NCBI GenBank assembly: GCA_025617745.1
Contig: CM046863.1
Coordinates: 4,033,660-4,097,659 of the forward strand
Direction: 5' to 3'
Length of the DNA stretch: 64,000 nucleotides
Source: Heliocidaris erythrogramma
Taxonomy: Eukaryota > Echinodermata > Echinoidea > Camarodonta > Echinometridae
This document shows positions 45,201 through 56,440 of the stretch, one piece after another. The first letter of the stretch is position 1. The number at the start of each line of letters is the position of its first letter. The notes beneath the pieces were generated by a model. It was given only the letters and a program-made list of their open reading frames with translations, was not told where the DNA came from and ran no database searches. Both the position numbers and the translations under genes were made by a program.

Positions 45201-45798
45201 GACATTGTCATTCACAACATCCGACACAGGGTTCCCTTTAAACAACCTGAAGTCTGAAGCTAGGTTTATTGCCATCATGGAGGCATGTTTGCAATGGAGA
45301 TGACCTTCAATGCAGACACAATACGTATGTTTGCTTCTTCAATTACGCTCCAATCTCAATGTCGTGACTTCATTTAAAGACATTCTGCTTTTGCTCATTA
45401 AACTGGCATGTGCTCTTCTCTTGTTAGCCCTTAGGCGATAACTTCATACCGTTGATCCGATGCAGATTGCGCGTTGGACCGCGTTGAAGGTAGAAGGACA
45501 ATCTACCATCTCGAGGCTGATTAGAAGGTCTGTACTTCTGGGAAAAGCCTGGAACCGAATAGAGAGCAAATGTCTTGAGAAAGGATTATATGAAACCTGC
45601 TGTGGATCAGAAAATGATTAACGTTTATCAACAATGGTTACGGTGGGGTTCATTTATTACAAGCTGGTATTTCCCAGACATGGTATGTGTTCTTTGTTGA
45701 GCTCGATGAGAAACAAACATTTGGAACTTAGGAGGGATAAATAAATAACATAATAGCTATTCTTATGCCGGTACACTTGCATATTGCTGACTAGAAGT

Positions 45799-45975
45799 CT
45801 GGTCACATTTATCCCACAGCGATAACGATACAAATATTTTCAATTAAAGGTACACCGTAAAATGACCCTATCATATGGTGAGTACGCGTGAGTATATGCT
45901 CGTGTCTGTTGATAGTAGGGCACTTCTCAGGTGTACCTTTAATGTAAAATGTTATCGTTATCGTTATTCGACCAA
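45799..45975. mobile_element. GGCTGGTCAC-family MITE, copy 2
   Basis: TCTGGTCACATTTA at the left and ATTCGACCAAA at the right are weak inverses. The inner GATAACGATA / TATCGTTATC and ATTAAAGGTACACC / GGTGTACCTTTAAT pair well. The centre (GGTGAGTACGCGTGAGTATA) matches the inverse of copy 1 near 18130. Confidence 0.7.
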
Positions 45976-46134
45976 ACATTCGGTTGATCGCCTCCACAGG
46001 TTTGATTGGCGCAGGTAATAACGCAGCTATCAACTCAAAAGACAACTTTAAAGAAATGTGGATTCATGATTATATTTCTACTGTTTGTAACCTTTATTCA
46101 AATTCATTGTTGTAGTCCAGATTAAATAAGCATA

Positions 46135-46385
46135 ATAATAATGAAAATAATTGAGATTTATTTATATTGCTGTTTCCAATGGATACAAATCGCTTTGAGA
46201 TGAATAGTAATAGTAATAAAAATACCACTTATAATAGTAATAGTGAAAATAATAATACTAATGATGATGATGATCATCATCATAATAATATAATAATAAT
46301 AACAATAATAATAACTAACATAATAATAATGATAATATGAATGATAATAACAACAATAATAATGATGATGATAAATGAAGAATAA
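46135..46385. repeat. Mixed AAT/GAT/AGT trinucleotide region
   Basis: Interrupted trinucleotide repeats; ATGATGATGATGATCATCAT near 46261-46282 is palindromic. The Ile/Tyr-rich minus-strand frames are artefacts. Confidence 0.8.
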
Positions 46386-47820
46386 TGTACAATAGGCATG
46401 AAGGCTTGTTGTTTTTCCTGACATGGGCAGTCGACCTTTTTCCTACCACTAATTGCTAATTGAGATGGACGACCCCCTCCCGTTCGTGAAAGAGTAGCAA
46501 TCACCCTAGCTGTGTGTCATCTATTCATTCACAGTGGGTTATTTCCTTGCAATGCGACCAGATATATTAACAAAGATGAGTTCCCCAAGATAGCGAGGAC
46601 AAAACGTGAAGATAATTTGACTATTTAGAAGCATTGACAGATACAATTGCAACGGAATCCTTGTAATTAGTACTCATTTCAAGGAGCATTTTTAAGGATT
46701 CGACAACGTTTTGTTTACATCCTGATTTTTTTTATTTTTTTATTTTTTGAAAATTGTAAAGTAGCTTCAAGCATGTATAGATAAGTTTCGGTGTTGGGGA
46801 AAACTGAGGTGACTAAAAATAATGACGTCATGTAGCAACAAGATGCCTCAGGAAAACTCTGGTATAGGTACGATTACATTTAAAGCAGTCATATTGAAAA
46901 TATCATTTTTCTAAATTTTTCTTCTTCAACTTAATTTGTTACAGTTAAACCAATGTCGAGTTAAAATACATCCCAAACCCTTCAAGATGCTATTAAAGAT
47001 GATTTTTTTTTTAATTAATTTATTGTCATGATGTTTAATCGATTCCGAAATTTTCATAATCAAATATTCTTCCAACTATTAAAGCCATGCATTTTTTTTT
47101 AACCAGGGTTTTTGTTCATATCAGGTGAAATCCCTGTTTGCCTCTGACAATAATCGCTCCTGTTTTTTTTTAATGGTTAAGTGGAGGACAATAATTTAAC
47201 TCGATGTCAAATTGTGTAATTTATGATTTGTTTTATAATCATATTTTTTTCCATTAGTTTGTAATCGAAAATTTCTTTATGCGGGTATTTTGTATGCATA
47301 CGGTAAGGACCCCTTTTGTGGTTTATATAGGTTCAATTACAGGGGTAATATATTCCATTTACAACCCAAGCAAGAATAGGCTGCTATAATTCGCTGGGTC
47401 ATAAAGCTAGGACGAAAAGGTGATAAGTGGCATGCGATCTAGTTAGCTTTCACATTCCAGCGAAATTTGATTAGCTGCTTGTGGCGTACGGTCCAGCGAA
47501 TAATATACCAACGTCACGTTCACATATCAAGCTATCATCCAGTTTCGGTATGGGTTGTTAAGATATAAAACAAGAAACTCTTCCTGGAGCTCAAGATCTG
47601 TCTGTCTGCCTCTCTCTACTCTCTCTAAGGCATAAGCTTTAAAAATCAAATGATCGTATATGTTTAATATCTTTGCCTGATAGGCGTAGTCAACAGATCA
47701 ATGAAAAATATATAATAATGACCACTAAAAAAAATGCTATAAATCTTGTTTTACAGAAATCGTTGTTCTTAGTTTTTCGAAGGAGTTCTTTCTATTTTCT
47801 CTGTGATTCTGCCTGTATCT
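46386..47820. other. No recognisable feature
   Basis: AT-rich with many T-runs of 8-10. No coding or repeat signal recognised. Confidence 0.4.
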
Positions 47821-47944
47821 TTCTCTCTCTCTCTCTCTCTCTGTCTCTCTTAGGTTTGAAGCGTTCGATAACTAAAGTTTAAAATTCTACCAACCGTGAT
47901 GATTCTACTAATTTTCTTCGAACTTATGTTTTCTCGACTTTTTC

Positions 47945-48011
47945 TGCGTGTGGGTGTGTGTGTGTGTGTGTGTGTCTCTCTCTCTCTTTCTTTCTCTCTC
48001 TCTCTCTCCCA

Positions 48012-48047
<36 letters not shown>

Positions 48048-48052
48048 TTAGT
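47945..48052 (+). repeat. Compound microsatellite (GT)n-(CT)n-(TA)n
   Basis: (GT)n at about 47951-47974 passes into (CT)n (47975-48030, with short interruptions) and then (TA)n (48031-48048). A separate (CT)n lies at 47822-47842. Confidence 0.95.
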
Positions 48053-48494
48053 TTCGCTATATAGCGATTTCACTCACTGTTCGCTTCACATGCAAACGCT
48101 TATGACTGTAAATGCAGGAAGTTCAAGAACGTTAATCAGAGAAATTACAATATCTATTACACTTTACTTATAATGTTGCTTGTTTGATGGAATTTTGTTT
48201 AATGCCTTCCATTATGATGTGGTATCCATTCTCATTTCGACGTGTTCTACCGAAATTAGAAATGGCTAAAATCAAACTTATGAGTCACAGATTATTGCAA
48301 TTTAAATTTGCATTCCGTCGCATATTTGCTTGAAATAATATATTCTCCCATGCGTATTCTCTCTCTCTCTCCTTCTCTCTCTCTCTCTCTCCCTCTCTTA
48401 TAATGTGATGGTGAATATGTCTTAATTTTCATTATATTTCTTAAAGATGACCGGGACTTTGACCGAAAGTTTGGAAAGACTGTTGAGTGTGTGA

Positions 48495-49526
48495 TCCTGT
48501 TAAGTTAACATATATATATATAGAAAAGACAAATATAAATCAAAAAACCGTAGGGATGTCAATTATCCGATATTTCGGGCATAGCCCTTTGTCAAGGAAT
48601 GACAAATTTATTAAGCGTCAAGCAAAAATAAGGGCAAATAAAAGACGCGCAAAATGGTGGCGTAGAAACAAGATGTAATATACGCGCAAAATGGTCGCGT
48701 ATAAACAAGATGTAAGAACGCCCCAGAAGTGACGTAACAATACATCAAGAGAAGAATAATGAAGAAGAGCTAAGCGAGAGAGAGAGAGAGAGAGGGGGGA
48801 AGAAAAGAAAGAGAGGGAAAGAGAAAAGAGAAAGGGACAAGAAAAAGAAAAAGATAAAAGAAAAAAAGAAAATTACGTGATGGGAAATGAGCGGAAAGAA
48901 ACATTAATTCCTCTTGGTTGGAGGCAGCCAAGGCGAAAAATCATACGTTCCTCTTCCTGCTTGCGTAGCTGGTCGGACCTGAAAGAACTGCGTACTATGC
49001 ACACTTCAAAGTTCTGGATGTCATGGTTGTGTGAATTAAAGTGAGCAGCCACAGGTAATCCAGTCGTCTTGAGTCGTATGGACCTCAAATGCTCTGTCAC
49101 ACGATCAGCTAGTCGGCGCTTAGTTTCTCCTATGTAGAGCTGAAGACACTGGGTGCAATGGATAGCATAAATGCAATCATCCGTTGTGCAGGAGAACTTT
49201 CCATGGATGGCCCATTGAGACTTGGGACCCCTAATGGTGGTAGTAGCAGTGGTGACTTTGCAGGTGTTGCATCTGGGTCTGCCACAGGGATAGGTACCGC
49301 TCTGGGAGAGGTCAGAAGTAGTAGGCAGTCGGGGAGATACCAAGGCTTGTCGCAACGAGTGATCCTTACGATACGCTATGAGAGGCGGCTCCTTGAAGAT
49401 CCCTGCGGTAGTTGGGTCATCTCGCAAGAGGGAGAAGTTATCATTGATGATCTTGGCAACACGTAGGTTGGTGGGGTGGTACGTGAGGACAAAGGGACAA
49501 TGTATATATATATATACATTGCACAT
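48495..49526 (-). mobile_element. Penelope-like element, 5'-truncated
   Basis: Read on the minus strand, the copy holds the linker and GIY-YIG endonuclease coding part, then a purine/pyrimidine-rich 3' region including (GA)n (48776-48796) and a terminal segment CCTTGACAAAGGGCTATGCC, GAAATATCGGATAATTGACA. The reverse transcriptase domain that should precede is absent: upstream of about 49500 there is only a (TA)n run and unrelated sequence. A 5' truncation with intact 3' end is usual for target-primed insertion. Outer limits are estimates. Confidence 0.8.
48873..49526 (-). pseudogene. Penelope-like GIY-YIG endonuclease domain (C-terminal part of the polyprotein)
   Basis: In intact elements the product is a reverse transcriptase fused to a GIY-YIG nuclease that nicks the target so that cDNA synthesis can start. 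This 217-residue frame is uninterrupted but holds only the C-terminal half. Seen: PFVLTYHPTN (11-20), which follows the RT core in this family; SLRQALVSPRLP (57-68); a Cys-rich linker GTYPCGRPRCNTC (77-89); Cys pairs at 113/118 and 124/127; then the nuclease, with IYAIHC (119-124), YIGETKRRLADR (131-142), EH (145-146), HFNSHNHD (162-169) and a Glu-rich helix (RKQEEERMI, 188-196). The first residues (CNVYIYIHC) are translated from a (TA)n run, so the Met is not a real start. No frame disruption is seen in the retained part, suggesting a fairly young copy. Identity as a Penelope-like element is firm; the subclade is not determined. Confidence 0.88.
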
Positions 49527-49529
49527 GTA

Positions 49530-51060
49530 CAGAGAAACTGGGAAAAAGGCCGCGTGTATTAAAGGAAACTAAGCACAAAAAAGTATTCTGCTCTGAAATG
49601 TTGAGGATTCCAAGTCGCCATACGATACATAAAGTATGAGCTTCAAATGCTAATTCTATAAATTAAGAGATATTGCGATTTTAGATACTCTCTAAATGAA
49701 CGTGTACAATGGCTGGCGAGTAGACTAATCGACGCGCTCGCACAAAAATAAGGCCCACGAGGAACCGAAGTGGGAGTTGGGTTCAGCACCAGGGGTCACT
49801 TTTATGTTTCCTTTATTTTCTTTATGCTCCTTCACCGTTAACACATAGGTCAGATGAACTGTTTGGAGGCTACTTTATATGTTCCAGCTGTACACTTTAA
49901 ACGATACAAATATAGCAGTGCGCGTTTTACATCTCGGTGCCTGTGGTGTGTGGATGGATGCATTGTATGTAAATTCTGAGTGTATAGGTCTGTCTCTACA
50001 AAGAAAAATGGCCACTCCTGTCTTCTTATTATGACACATCAATCTCAAAACACAATCTGAAATGATCCTTCGATTCAAATAATAGTTACTACTAAAATAG
50101 AATGTTGTCTAACTTTGTCTTTGCAATGGATCATTTGATATCATCTGACCTTCCCAACTATTTGCGTTGGTCTATGCCATAAATCTCTGAAGTAAAGAGC
50201 GAAGTTTGTCCAACGATAAAACTCTGATGGATGATAGCTGTCACCAATGGTCTTGAACACCGTCTATTAAAGCAGCTGTGGTTAGAACACCAATAAAAGA
50301 AAAGGATGGAAGAAGATATAAGAAGCTATTACTGTTCTTTTGCATTTAAAGGTCAGTATGACCACAAAATGCTTTCGAGAATTTTTAGTTCCCCATGTTA
50401 TTTCTCATCGAGTACTGAATGTGGGCGATGTCTAGAAAATTATAATAATCTATAGTAGGCCTACACAGAGTATTAAGCATCCTTCGGCAATATCCGATTT
50501 CTTTCAGCTAATCTCAAATAGAGGAAAAAGACCTTTTATAATATTTTGTGCATTTTTCTTTTTTTTCGTATGATGTATGGGCAAATCTTTGAAATATACA
50601 TGTATGCACCTTTACTTTTTATCTGTCAGCGAATTTAACATTTTCTAACCCTTTCTATTTCTTACTATTTAAAAAAAATATTGTCAAATTTAATTCAACA
50701 CTCTCCTTCTTAAAGATGGTCTCGTGACGCCACTGAGGCGAAAAGTGGAGGCATTTAATTACACGGGCCAGCAGCAATTTGCACAACACAATTAACGATG
50801 AAAGTATTTAGCATTTGGACAGTTGGTTAGGGACACACGTCTCGACAAGCAAGGACAGCTATTTATGTGATGCTAGAGGTTTTAAAATGTCACATGATAC
50901 GTTCCATTGCAATACATCACGTGGTCATCGACTTGGTAAAGTTCCTTTTACCTTGGGACGTGGACGCCACATCATTTATTGTGACCAATGCTTCATGAAT
51001 TCCCTCGATAGATGATTGTACTTGAAAGACAAAATGAGGTATCTCATAGAAAAGCAGTAT
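49530..51060. other. No gene seen
   Basis: No recognisable repeat or domain. The 66-aa frame at 50815-51015 is unremarkable. Confidence 0.4.
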
Positions 51061-51067
51061 CAAGGAC

Positions 51068-51137
51068 TAGAGAGAGAGTGTGTGTGTCTGGGTGTGTGTG
51101 TGTGTGTTTGTGAGATAGAGAGAGGGAGAGAGAGAGT
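51068..51137 (+). repeat. (GA)n / (GT)n compound microsatellite
   Basis: (GA), (GT)n 51079-51109 and (GA)n 51116-51136 in succession. Confidence 0.9.
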
Positions 51138-52050
51138 GCGCTGAGGTAACGAAGAAAAGAAGACGTGTTATATATAACGGAGGGAAGAAGAGGAATAAAA
51201 TCAATCAGAAAATAAGAATTCAATTAATGAAATGGCAGAATATTCGAATATATAGGTTTCTCAGAAAAATAGACAGAAAATCAAATGTACTAAATACAAT
51301 TAGAAAGCAATTTTGAAGGGGATACAATATTTTAACCTCCAAAAAGTTGAAATTATCGTTAGCAGCTTCAAAGTGCTGTAATTAGTATCCAAAGATAATC
51401 TTATTTTATTTGTCAGGTTCTAAATGAGGAGAATCATCTTACATTTTTACACGATGAGAAACAAAACTAGATAGGGAGAAGGTATAAACAGAAATTAAAG
51501 GGAGAATGAAATGTAGAGAGGTAATAACAAGCAATGAAAACGTGAAATAGAATGGGATGATGGGATGCCTGTACTAAAAGATAAACAGGAAGCATAACAA
51601 AAGGAAATAGTAAAAATTATGAAATGTACAATATTTCTATGATGTCTTTATGTAGTAGATGTGAAATGAGGAACAGTTAGGGAAATGGAAGAAGGAATAA
51701 TTATCGTGAAGATATGAAATGAGTAATGAGTGATGCGCTTCGACCGTTTTCTGTGAACTTTAAACACGTCATCTTGGAGGGTGGTAGACATAGATCAAAA
51801 CTAGCAAGAATGAGTTACGAGAGCAATTTAAATATATGAGATATAATCACTCATATTCCGCCATCATTTGTCCGGTTCGGATGCCTTCATTTAGGAAAGA
51901 CCTTGCACTTTTATTCCCCTGCCACACTGCAAGACCGATCCGACAGTCGATATAATCTTAGCCATTCGGATAGTATAGTGTTGTTGTTGGGCTTTTTTTC
52001 TTGCGTTTCTTATATTTGTTCATTCTTTCTTTTGCCTAATTTTCATCACT
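51138..52050. other. No recognisable feature
   Basis: A/G-rich unique-looking sequence without recognised features. Confidence 0.4.
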
Positions 52051-52054
52051 ATCT

Positions 52055-52118
52055 CTTCTCCACAAATGTTCTCCACAAATGTTCTCCACAAATGTTCGTC
52101 ACAAATGTTCGTCACCGT
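52055..52118 (+). repeat. 13-bp minisatellite (TTCTCCACAAATG)
   Basis: Five units at 13-base spacing; the last two have TTCGTCACAAATG. Confidence 0.9.
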
Positions 52119-52129
52119 TATGTTTCTTT

Positions 52130-52377
52130 TTACACCCAGGTGTTAAATGGGTACCCGGTAGGATTCGAAAGTTAGTGTCGTTTGCTTAGCAACCTGACCG
52201 TCACTGTACTGCCAATTGCTGGAATGCCCCACCAGGGAGTGGAGAATGTGCATACATTGTGTGCGGGCATGTCAGAATCCAATGACCGGGGTAATAATAT
52301 ATATCTTAGCGCTTTGGGCCACTTTGGGAATGGCGCGTTATAAATGCCAGGTATTATTATTATTATTATTATTATCT
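52130..52377 (+). mobile_element. SINE, family 2, copy 2, with (ATT)n tail
   Basis: CACTGTACTGCCAATTGCTG, AGGGAGTGGAGAATGTGCAT and ACATTGTGTGCGGGCATGTC match the copy at 20.2-20.38 kb. The 3' end is GGCGCGTTATAAATGCCAGG then (ATT)n. Upstream, CCCGGTAGGATTCGAAAG resembles a box B, and TACACCCAGGTGTTAAATGG may belong to the head, so this copy may be more complete at its 5' end than the other. Confidence 0.8.
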
Positions 52378-53575
52378 CCTGCTCTCATTCTTTTCATACA
52401 TCTCATTTCAACCGAAACTTGATTGACTTCTTTTATTGTCAATACAAGGAAAAATAATCCCCCCCCCCCTATGATATATCCCTTTTTTGTAAATAGTAAT
52501 CCGTATGTCCTGCAAAGGATTGCCACGTTCATTTACATTATCGCTATAATGCATTTGCTCTACTTTGATAATGTATTTATCGTATGGTATTTGTTACGTT
52601 GTAATCAGTTTGAAAAAGCAAATTTGAAAATTGTTAAAATATGAATTAAAATTGCTGCTTGGTATAGGTCTCGTTGTTGTGACTGGGGTTTCTTATAAAT
52701 TGAGATCACGGATGGAAGGGTAGCATGGGGAGGGTTGATAAACATATTGCCTGCTATATCTCCTTCATCAAATACTGCATCAATCATTTCCATTGATGAC
52801 GTATTCCCTGTTCTGTGCGCCATAATGACAGATAGTGTATGTGATTATCTTGTAACATACAAACAAAAAAGAAAAGTGCCTTAAATGCAGCTGAACAACA
52901 CTGAAACAAAATCCTTTTAACACAAAAAGTGTTACCCTTCACCAGAGTTCCAGGTTGTCAGGTAACCAACACAAATCTAGTCATTTTTACCCCTTTACCT
53001 GGTTATTTAAAGCTCATCTTCTCTAATCCAATTACCAAATCCCTGGTGAACAAATGCGATTATACACAGAATAGAATTTATACGGGAATTTTGTAACCAG
53101 GCGTTTTATGCGTGTAGTATACATCATGAGAGGATTTTATCTCAAACTTTCAATTATATATTTTTTTTTAATAAGGACGCTTGATTGTCTGTATTCATAT
53201 GCTGCTTTTCATTCATATTTTCATGGGCATGATGGGAGTGAAAATTGATAGATTAAGAAACAACACTAATAAACGAGGAATACAAGTGGAAAGAAAGTAA
53301 CATATAACGAGTTAGTGCATGAAAAAGGGAGATAAAATGGGAGAAAGCGAGAGAGAGAGCGAGGGGGAGAGTAAGAGGAATTTATCAAGGAAAGGACTAA
53401 AACAGTCCCTATATATAACAGCAACATGAGCACAATATTCGACAGTGCAGACACCTAGATACCACCCGTGGTTTTGAAGGCATCCATGGTCACGTTCGTC
53501 CTATAAGAAGTATGTGCATTTCATCCCTACGGAGGCCTAGGCACACCTCCCAATCTTCGTCTTTATGACGACATC
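52378..53575. other. No gene seen
   Basis: A C-run at 52460-52468 and a (GA)n patch at 53345-53375 are the only low-complexity features recognised. Confidence 0.4.
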
Positions 53576-53602
53576 CCCTCCCCCTCGCTCCCTCTCTCTC
53601 TC

Positions 53603-53635
<33 letters not shown>

Positions 53636-53850
53636 TTCCCTTTCTGCTTTTTGTTATCTTCATCCTATCATAGTTGCCGTTTTGCTCTTATTTTTATTGC
53701 TGATTTTTGGTTTGATTTCAATCTGTCTGTCTGTGTCTTTATCTGTCCTTCATGCCCTTGTGGCTAAATAACTCTCTCCTAATGTCCGTCTCTCCCTCTC
53801 TCTCATCCTCTCTTTTTTTTTTAGATCTTTTTTTTTCTCTCTCCCTCTGT
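53576..53850 (+). repeat. Pyrimidine-rich tract
   Basis: (CT)n at 53592-53635 and again near 53788-53812 in a C/T-rich setting. Confidence 0.85.
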
Positions 53851-55427
53851 CTCTATGTATAGATAAGTATTTCTGTCGTCATGTATTTCTCCATCAACTT
53901 TTTTTTCTATCATTATATTATATAACTTCTATGAATTTTTCTAACTTACTTCACTCTACTCTATCCATCCCCTCCTTCCCTCGTGTTTCGCTGATGCACA
54001 TGAAAACGTGAGAAATACCTGGTTACCTTGGTAACATGGGATGTGGTATTGGGACCATCTTACCCCGGAGACTGCGAAGGAAATGAAAGCGCTTTGAGGT
54101 TTGCAAAGGGGTAATATTTGGCATTCCCAGTCCCAGGTGTACATATTTGTGTAGGCAACTAACGTGACAGCTGACTGAAAATGCGGTCTCTGTTTTTCAC
54201 GGCTCGCAATCTCCTCCTTTGAGTATTTCCGTTGTTACTATTATCAATGCCTGTCTCCTTTACCAATATTTCATTTTTTCAGTCCTTTACTTTTTTCTTT
54301 TTAAAGCCATAAAAGAAAATAAATTCAATTTAAAGGTAATTGTTTTGTTTTGTTTTGTTCTTGGGGGTTTTTTTTAGATGGCTGTGGAAGTTGATAAATT
54401 TATAACTTTGGCTTTGAAAATACAAAGAAACTTCCTCTGAAAGTCTTAAGAAATAATGATGAATGATAATTGATAGAAATTCGCGTTTATTTTCAATAAG
54501 ATTGAATTTATTTTATTTTACCAGGTACAAATACCCCCTACAAATCAAAGATAATCATAGCAATTATTTATAAGGAATTTCGATCAGAGTATTACGTGAC
54601 GTTCATTCATCGGGGATTCGAAATCTGCTTTCATTTTTTCTTTTATAGCTAATGAGTCATTAGGGAGTTCTTTTTTTTTCATCTTCTTTATTTCATTTAA
54701 GGAGGCGATTTTCCTCTTCGCATATTCATGCTGTCTATCAAAATACCAGACGGGTGCAGGGAAAAGGGCGCACGCGTCAACTACAGCGCTGTCACGTGCA
54801 AAAAGTAACACCGAGGTTTCCCGCCATTTTACTTTTAGTCATTGCACTTTCCCGGGGTCCTGCCCGACAAAATATGTGACTATAATGACGTCATACGCCA
54901 CACGTCCCATAATTCTGCGATCTGTTTAAATAGTGATGGATGTGTACTTCAATCTTAGTCTGCTTTCTAAGAATTCTAATTTAAATGTTGCCCGGCTATT
55001 TCATCTCTCCTTCATTTTTCACCTTAATACCATTTATATTTTGTAATGTAATTTCACTTTTGTGTCACTACTTTTTTTTCTGCTACTGTCGTTAAAAAGG
55101 ATTTTTTCCTTACGTTTATGAAACATGTAGTGAATCCAATGTATGGTAGAAAATAAGTTACATCCTCCGCCCACTATCCCAATAAATCAAATCATATGAA
55201 TTAAATCAGTGTATTGAATCAAAATCTAAAATTTTGGATAATCATCAACATACTAATACAAAGGAAGATTCAACATTATTATTAGGTTACAAATGATCAA
55301 AACGAAATATCAATCATTGAAAAATAACAAAGCAACAATAAAACGGCAACAAAAGAAAAGGAAAGTACAATGTTATGATCAAGAAAGGGCAAAATACATG
55401 TAGGCCTCCTACTTTATAAGAAACAGC
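53851..55427. other. No recognisable feature
   Basis: AT-rich with T-runs. No domain-bearing frame or repeat copy recognised. Confidence 0.4.
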
Positions 55428-55565
55428 TATTATTATTATTATTGTTGCTATTATTATTATTATTATTATTATTATTCCGCACAACAGGTTCAAGTCCGTA
55501 TATTTCTCTTGGTGCTTTAACAAAAAAATACAAAGTGTTTCAAGTGCACCTTTATACTGCAAATT

Positions 55566-56440
55566 ATGTCAGTGGGTTTTTCTTATCAGTCTGGCTTTGC
55601 CCAGGATAGCTGCCTCCTGCAGGTCGTATATGCGAAGTTGAGGAGAGATCTTTTTGATGCAGGCTTCCATTCCCTTCTTGACCATTCCCTTCTTGACCAT
55701 TCCCGTGTGTCCAATGATGATTGGAGCAACCTCCGCTTTCACGTTCCACATCCTTTCTCTATCATCTCTATCCTGAGGTCTTGATACTTGAGGCGTTTGT
55801 CTCTTTCCTTGACGGCGATGTTAATGTCATGGGGAACAGAAACCTCGATGATATTAACCGTGTTTCTGTCCCTTACGACAATGTCTGGCTTGTTGCAGTT
55901 GATAGTTCGATCCGTTAGTATGCCGTTAGTAATTCCAGTACGTGGTGCTGTCGTTGGTCAGGGTAATCGTTAGCGGTTGGTGTTCCCATGGGTGATTGCA
56001 TGTCGTATACCCATGATCTTTCAGCAATTGCCAGTGAATAAGATTGACAGTATTGTCATGTCTTGTGATATTATACTCCGTCTGAGCAAGAATTGAACAT
56101 CCTGGCACCAAATGCATGAGTGTTTCTGTCTCTTTTTCACAGAGCCTACATGCGTCATCCATGTCTACCCTGAGCATTGATCTGTCATAGGAAGAGTTCT
56201 CACAACCTGGGGGATGTTTCATAAAGCTGTTTGTAAGTTACGCACGACTTTACGCATGACTGGTGATCAGTTCTTGTGCTATATGATTGCGAATCTGATT
56301 AGTATAGCACCCAAGAACATGTTCCAGTCGTTCGTAAAGTCATTCGTAACTTTACGAACAGCTTTATGAAACACCCCCCTGGTCCTGTACTGCAAATATG
56401 ACTCCCTGAGTTTCATATGTGAGACCGACCGACTTTAGGC
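55566..56440 (-). pseudogene. REL-type retrotransposon C-terminus: CCHC knuckle plus endonuclease, frameshifted and interrupted
   Basis: In intact elements this part binds and cleaves the target DNA for target-primed reverse transcription. On the minus strand: YETQGVIFAVQDQ (before the MITE, near 56390-56425), CRLCEKETETLMHLVPGC (56083-56136), a CX2CX8HX4C knuckle, then TEYNITRHDNTVNLIHWQLL with the conserved RHD, then KPDIVVRDRNTVNIIEVSVP (a PD-X12-E signature, about 55837-55899), KERDKRLKYQDL (KXXKY-like, about 55785-55822) and the final VAPIIIGHTGMVKKGM. Damage: the frame changes near 55925-55945 (a stop follows STTYWNY), again near 55748-55756 (before MWNVK), and around the MITE at 56206-56382. 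GMVKK is tandemly duplicated by a 15-base repeat (about 55672-55701). It is a dead copy. Confidence 0.82.
56211..56377. mobile_element. GTTTCATAAAGCTGTT-ended MITE inside the retrotransposon
   Basis: GGGATGTTTCATAAAGCTGT at the left is the near-exact inverse of ACAGCTTTATGAAACACCCC at the right. CCTGG is duplicated at 56206-56210 and 56378-56382, a 5-bp target duplication, and its removal rejoins the retrotransposon's coding region. Inner segments (GTAAGTTACGCACGACTTTACG) also pair. Confidence 0.85.

Larger units (their letters stand above)
55428..56440 (-). mobile_element. Non-LTR retrotransposon 3' end, R2/R4-type, with (AAT)n tail
   Basis: Read on the minus strand: a coding part with zinc knuckle and restriction-like endonuclease motifs (56440 to about 55566), a short 3' untranslated part, and an (AAT)n tail (55475-55430). 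The RT domain is absent, as expected for a 5'-truncated copy. A 167-bp MITE is inserted at 56211-56377. Clade assignment rests on the endonuclease type; R2/R4/NeSL-like groups share it. Confidence 0.75.

Noticed and set aside
49158-49466. 102-aa plus-strand frame
   Set aside because: Antisense shadow of the GIY-YIG frame.
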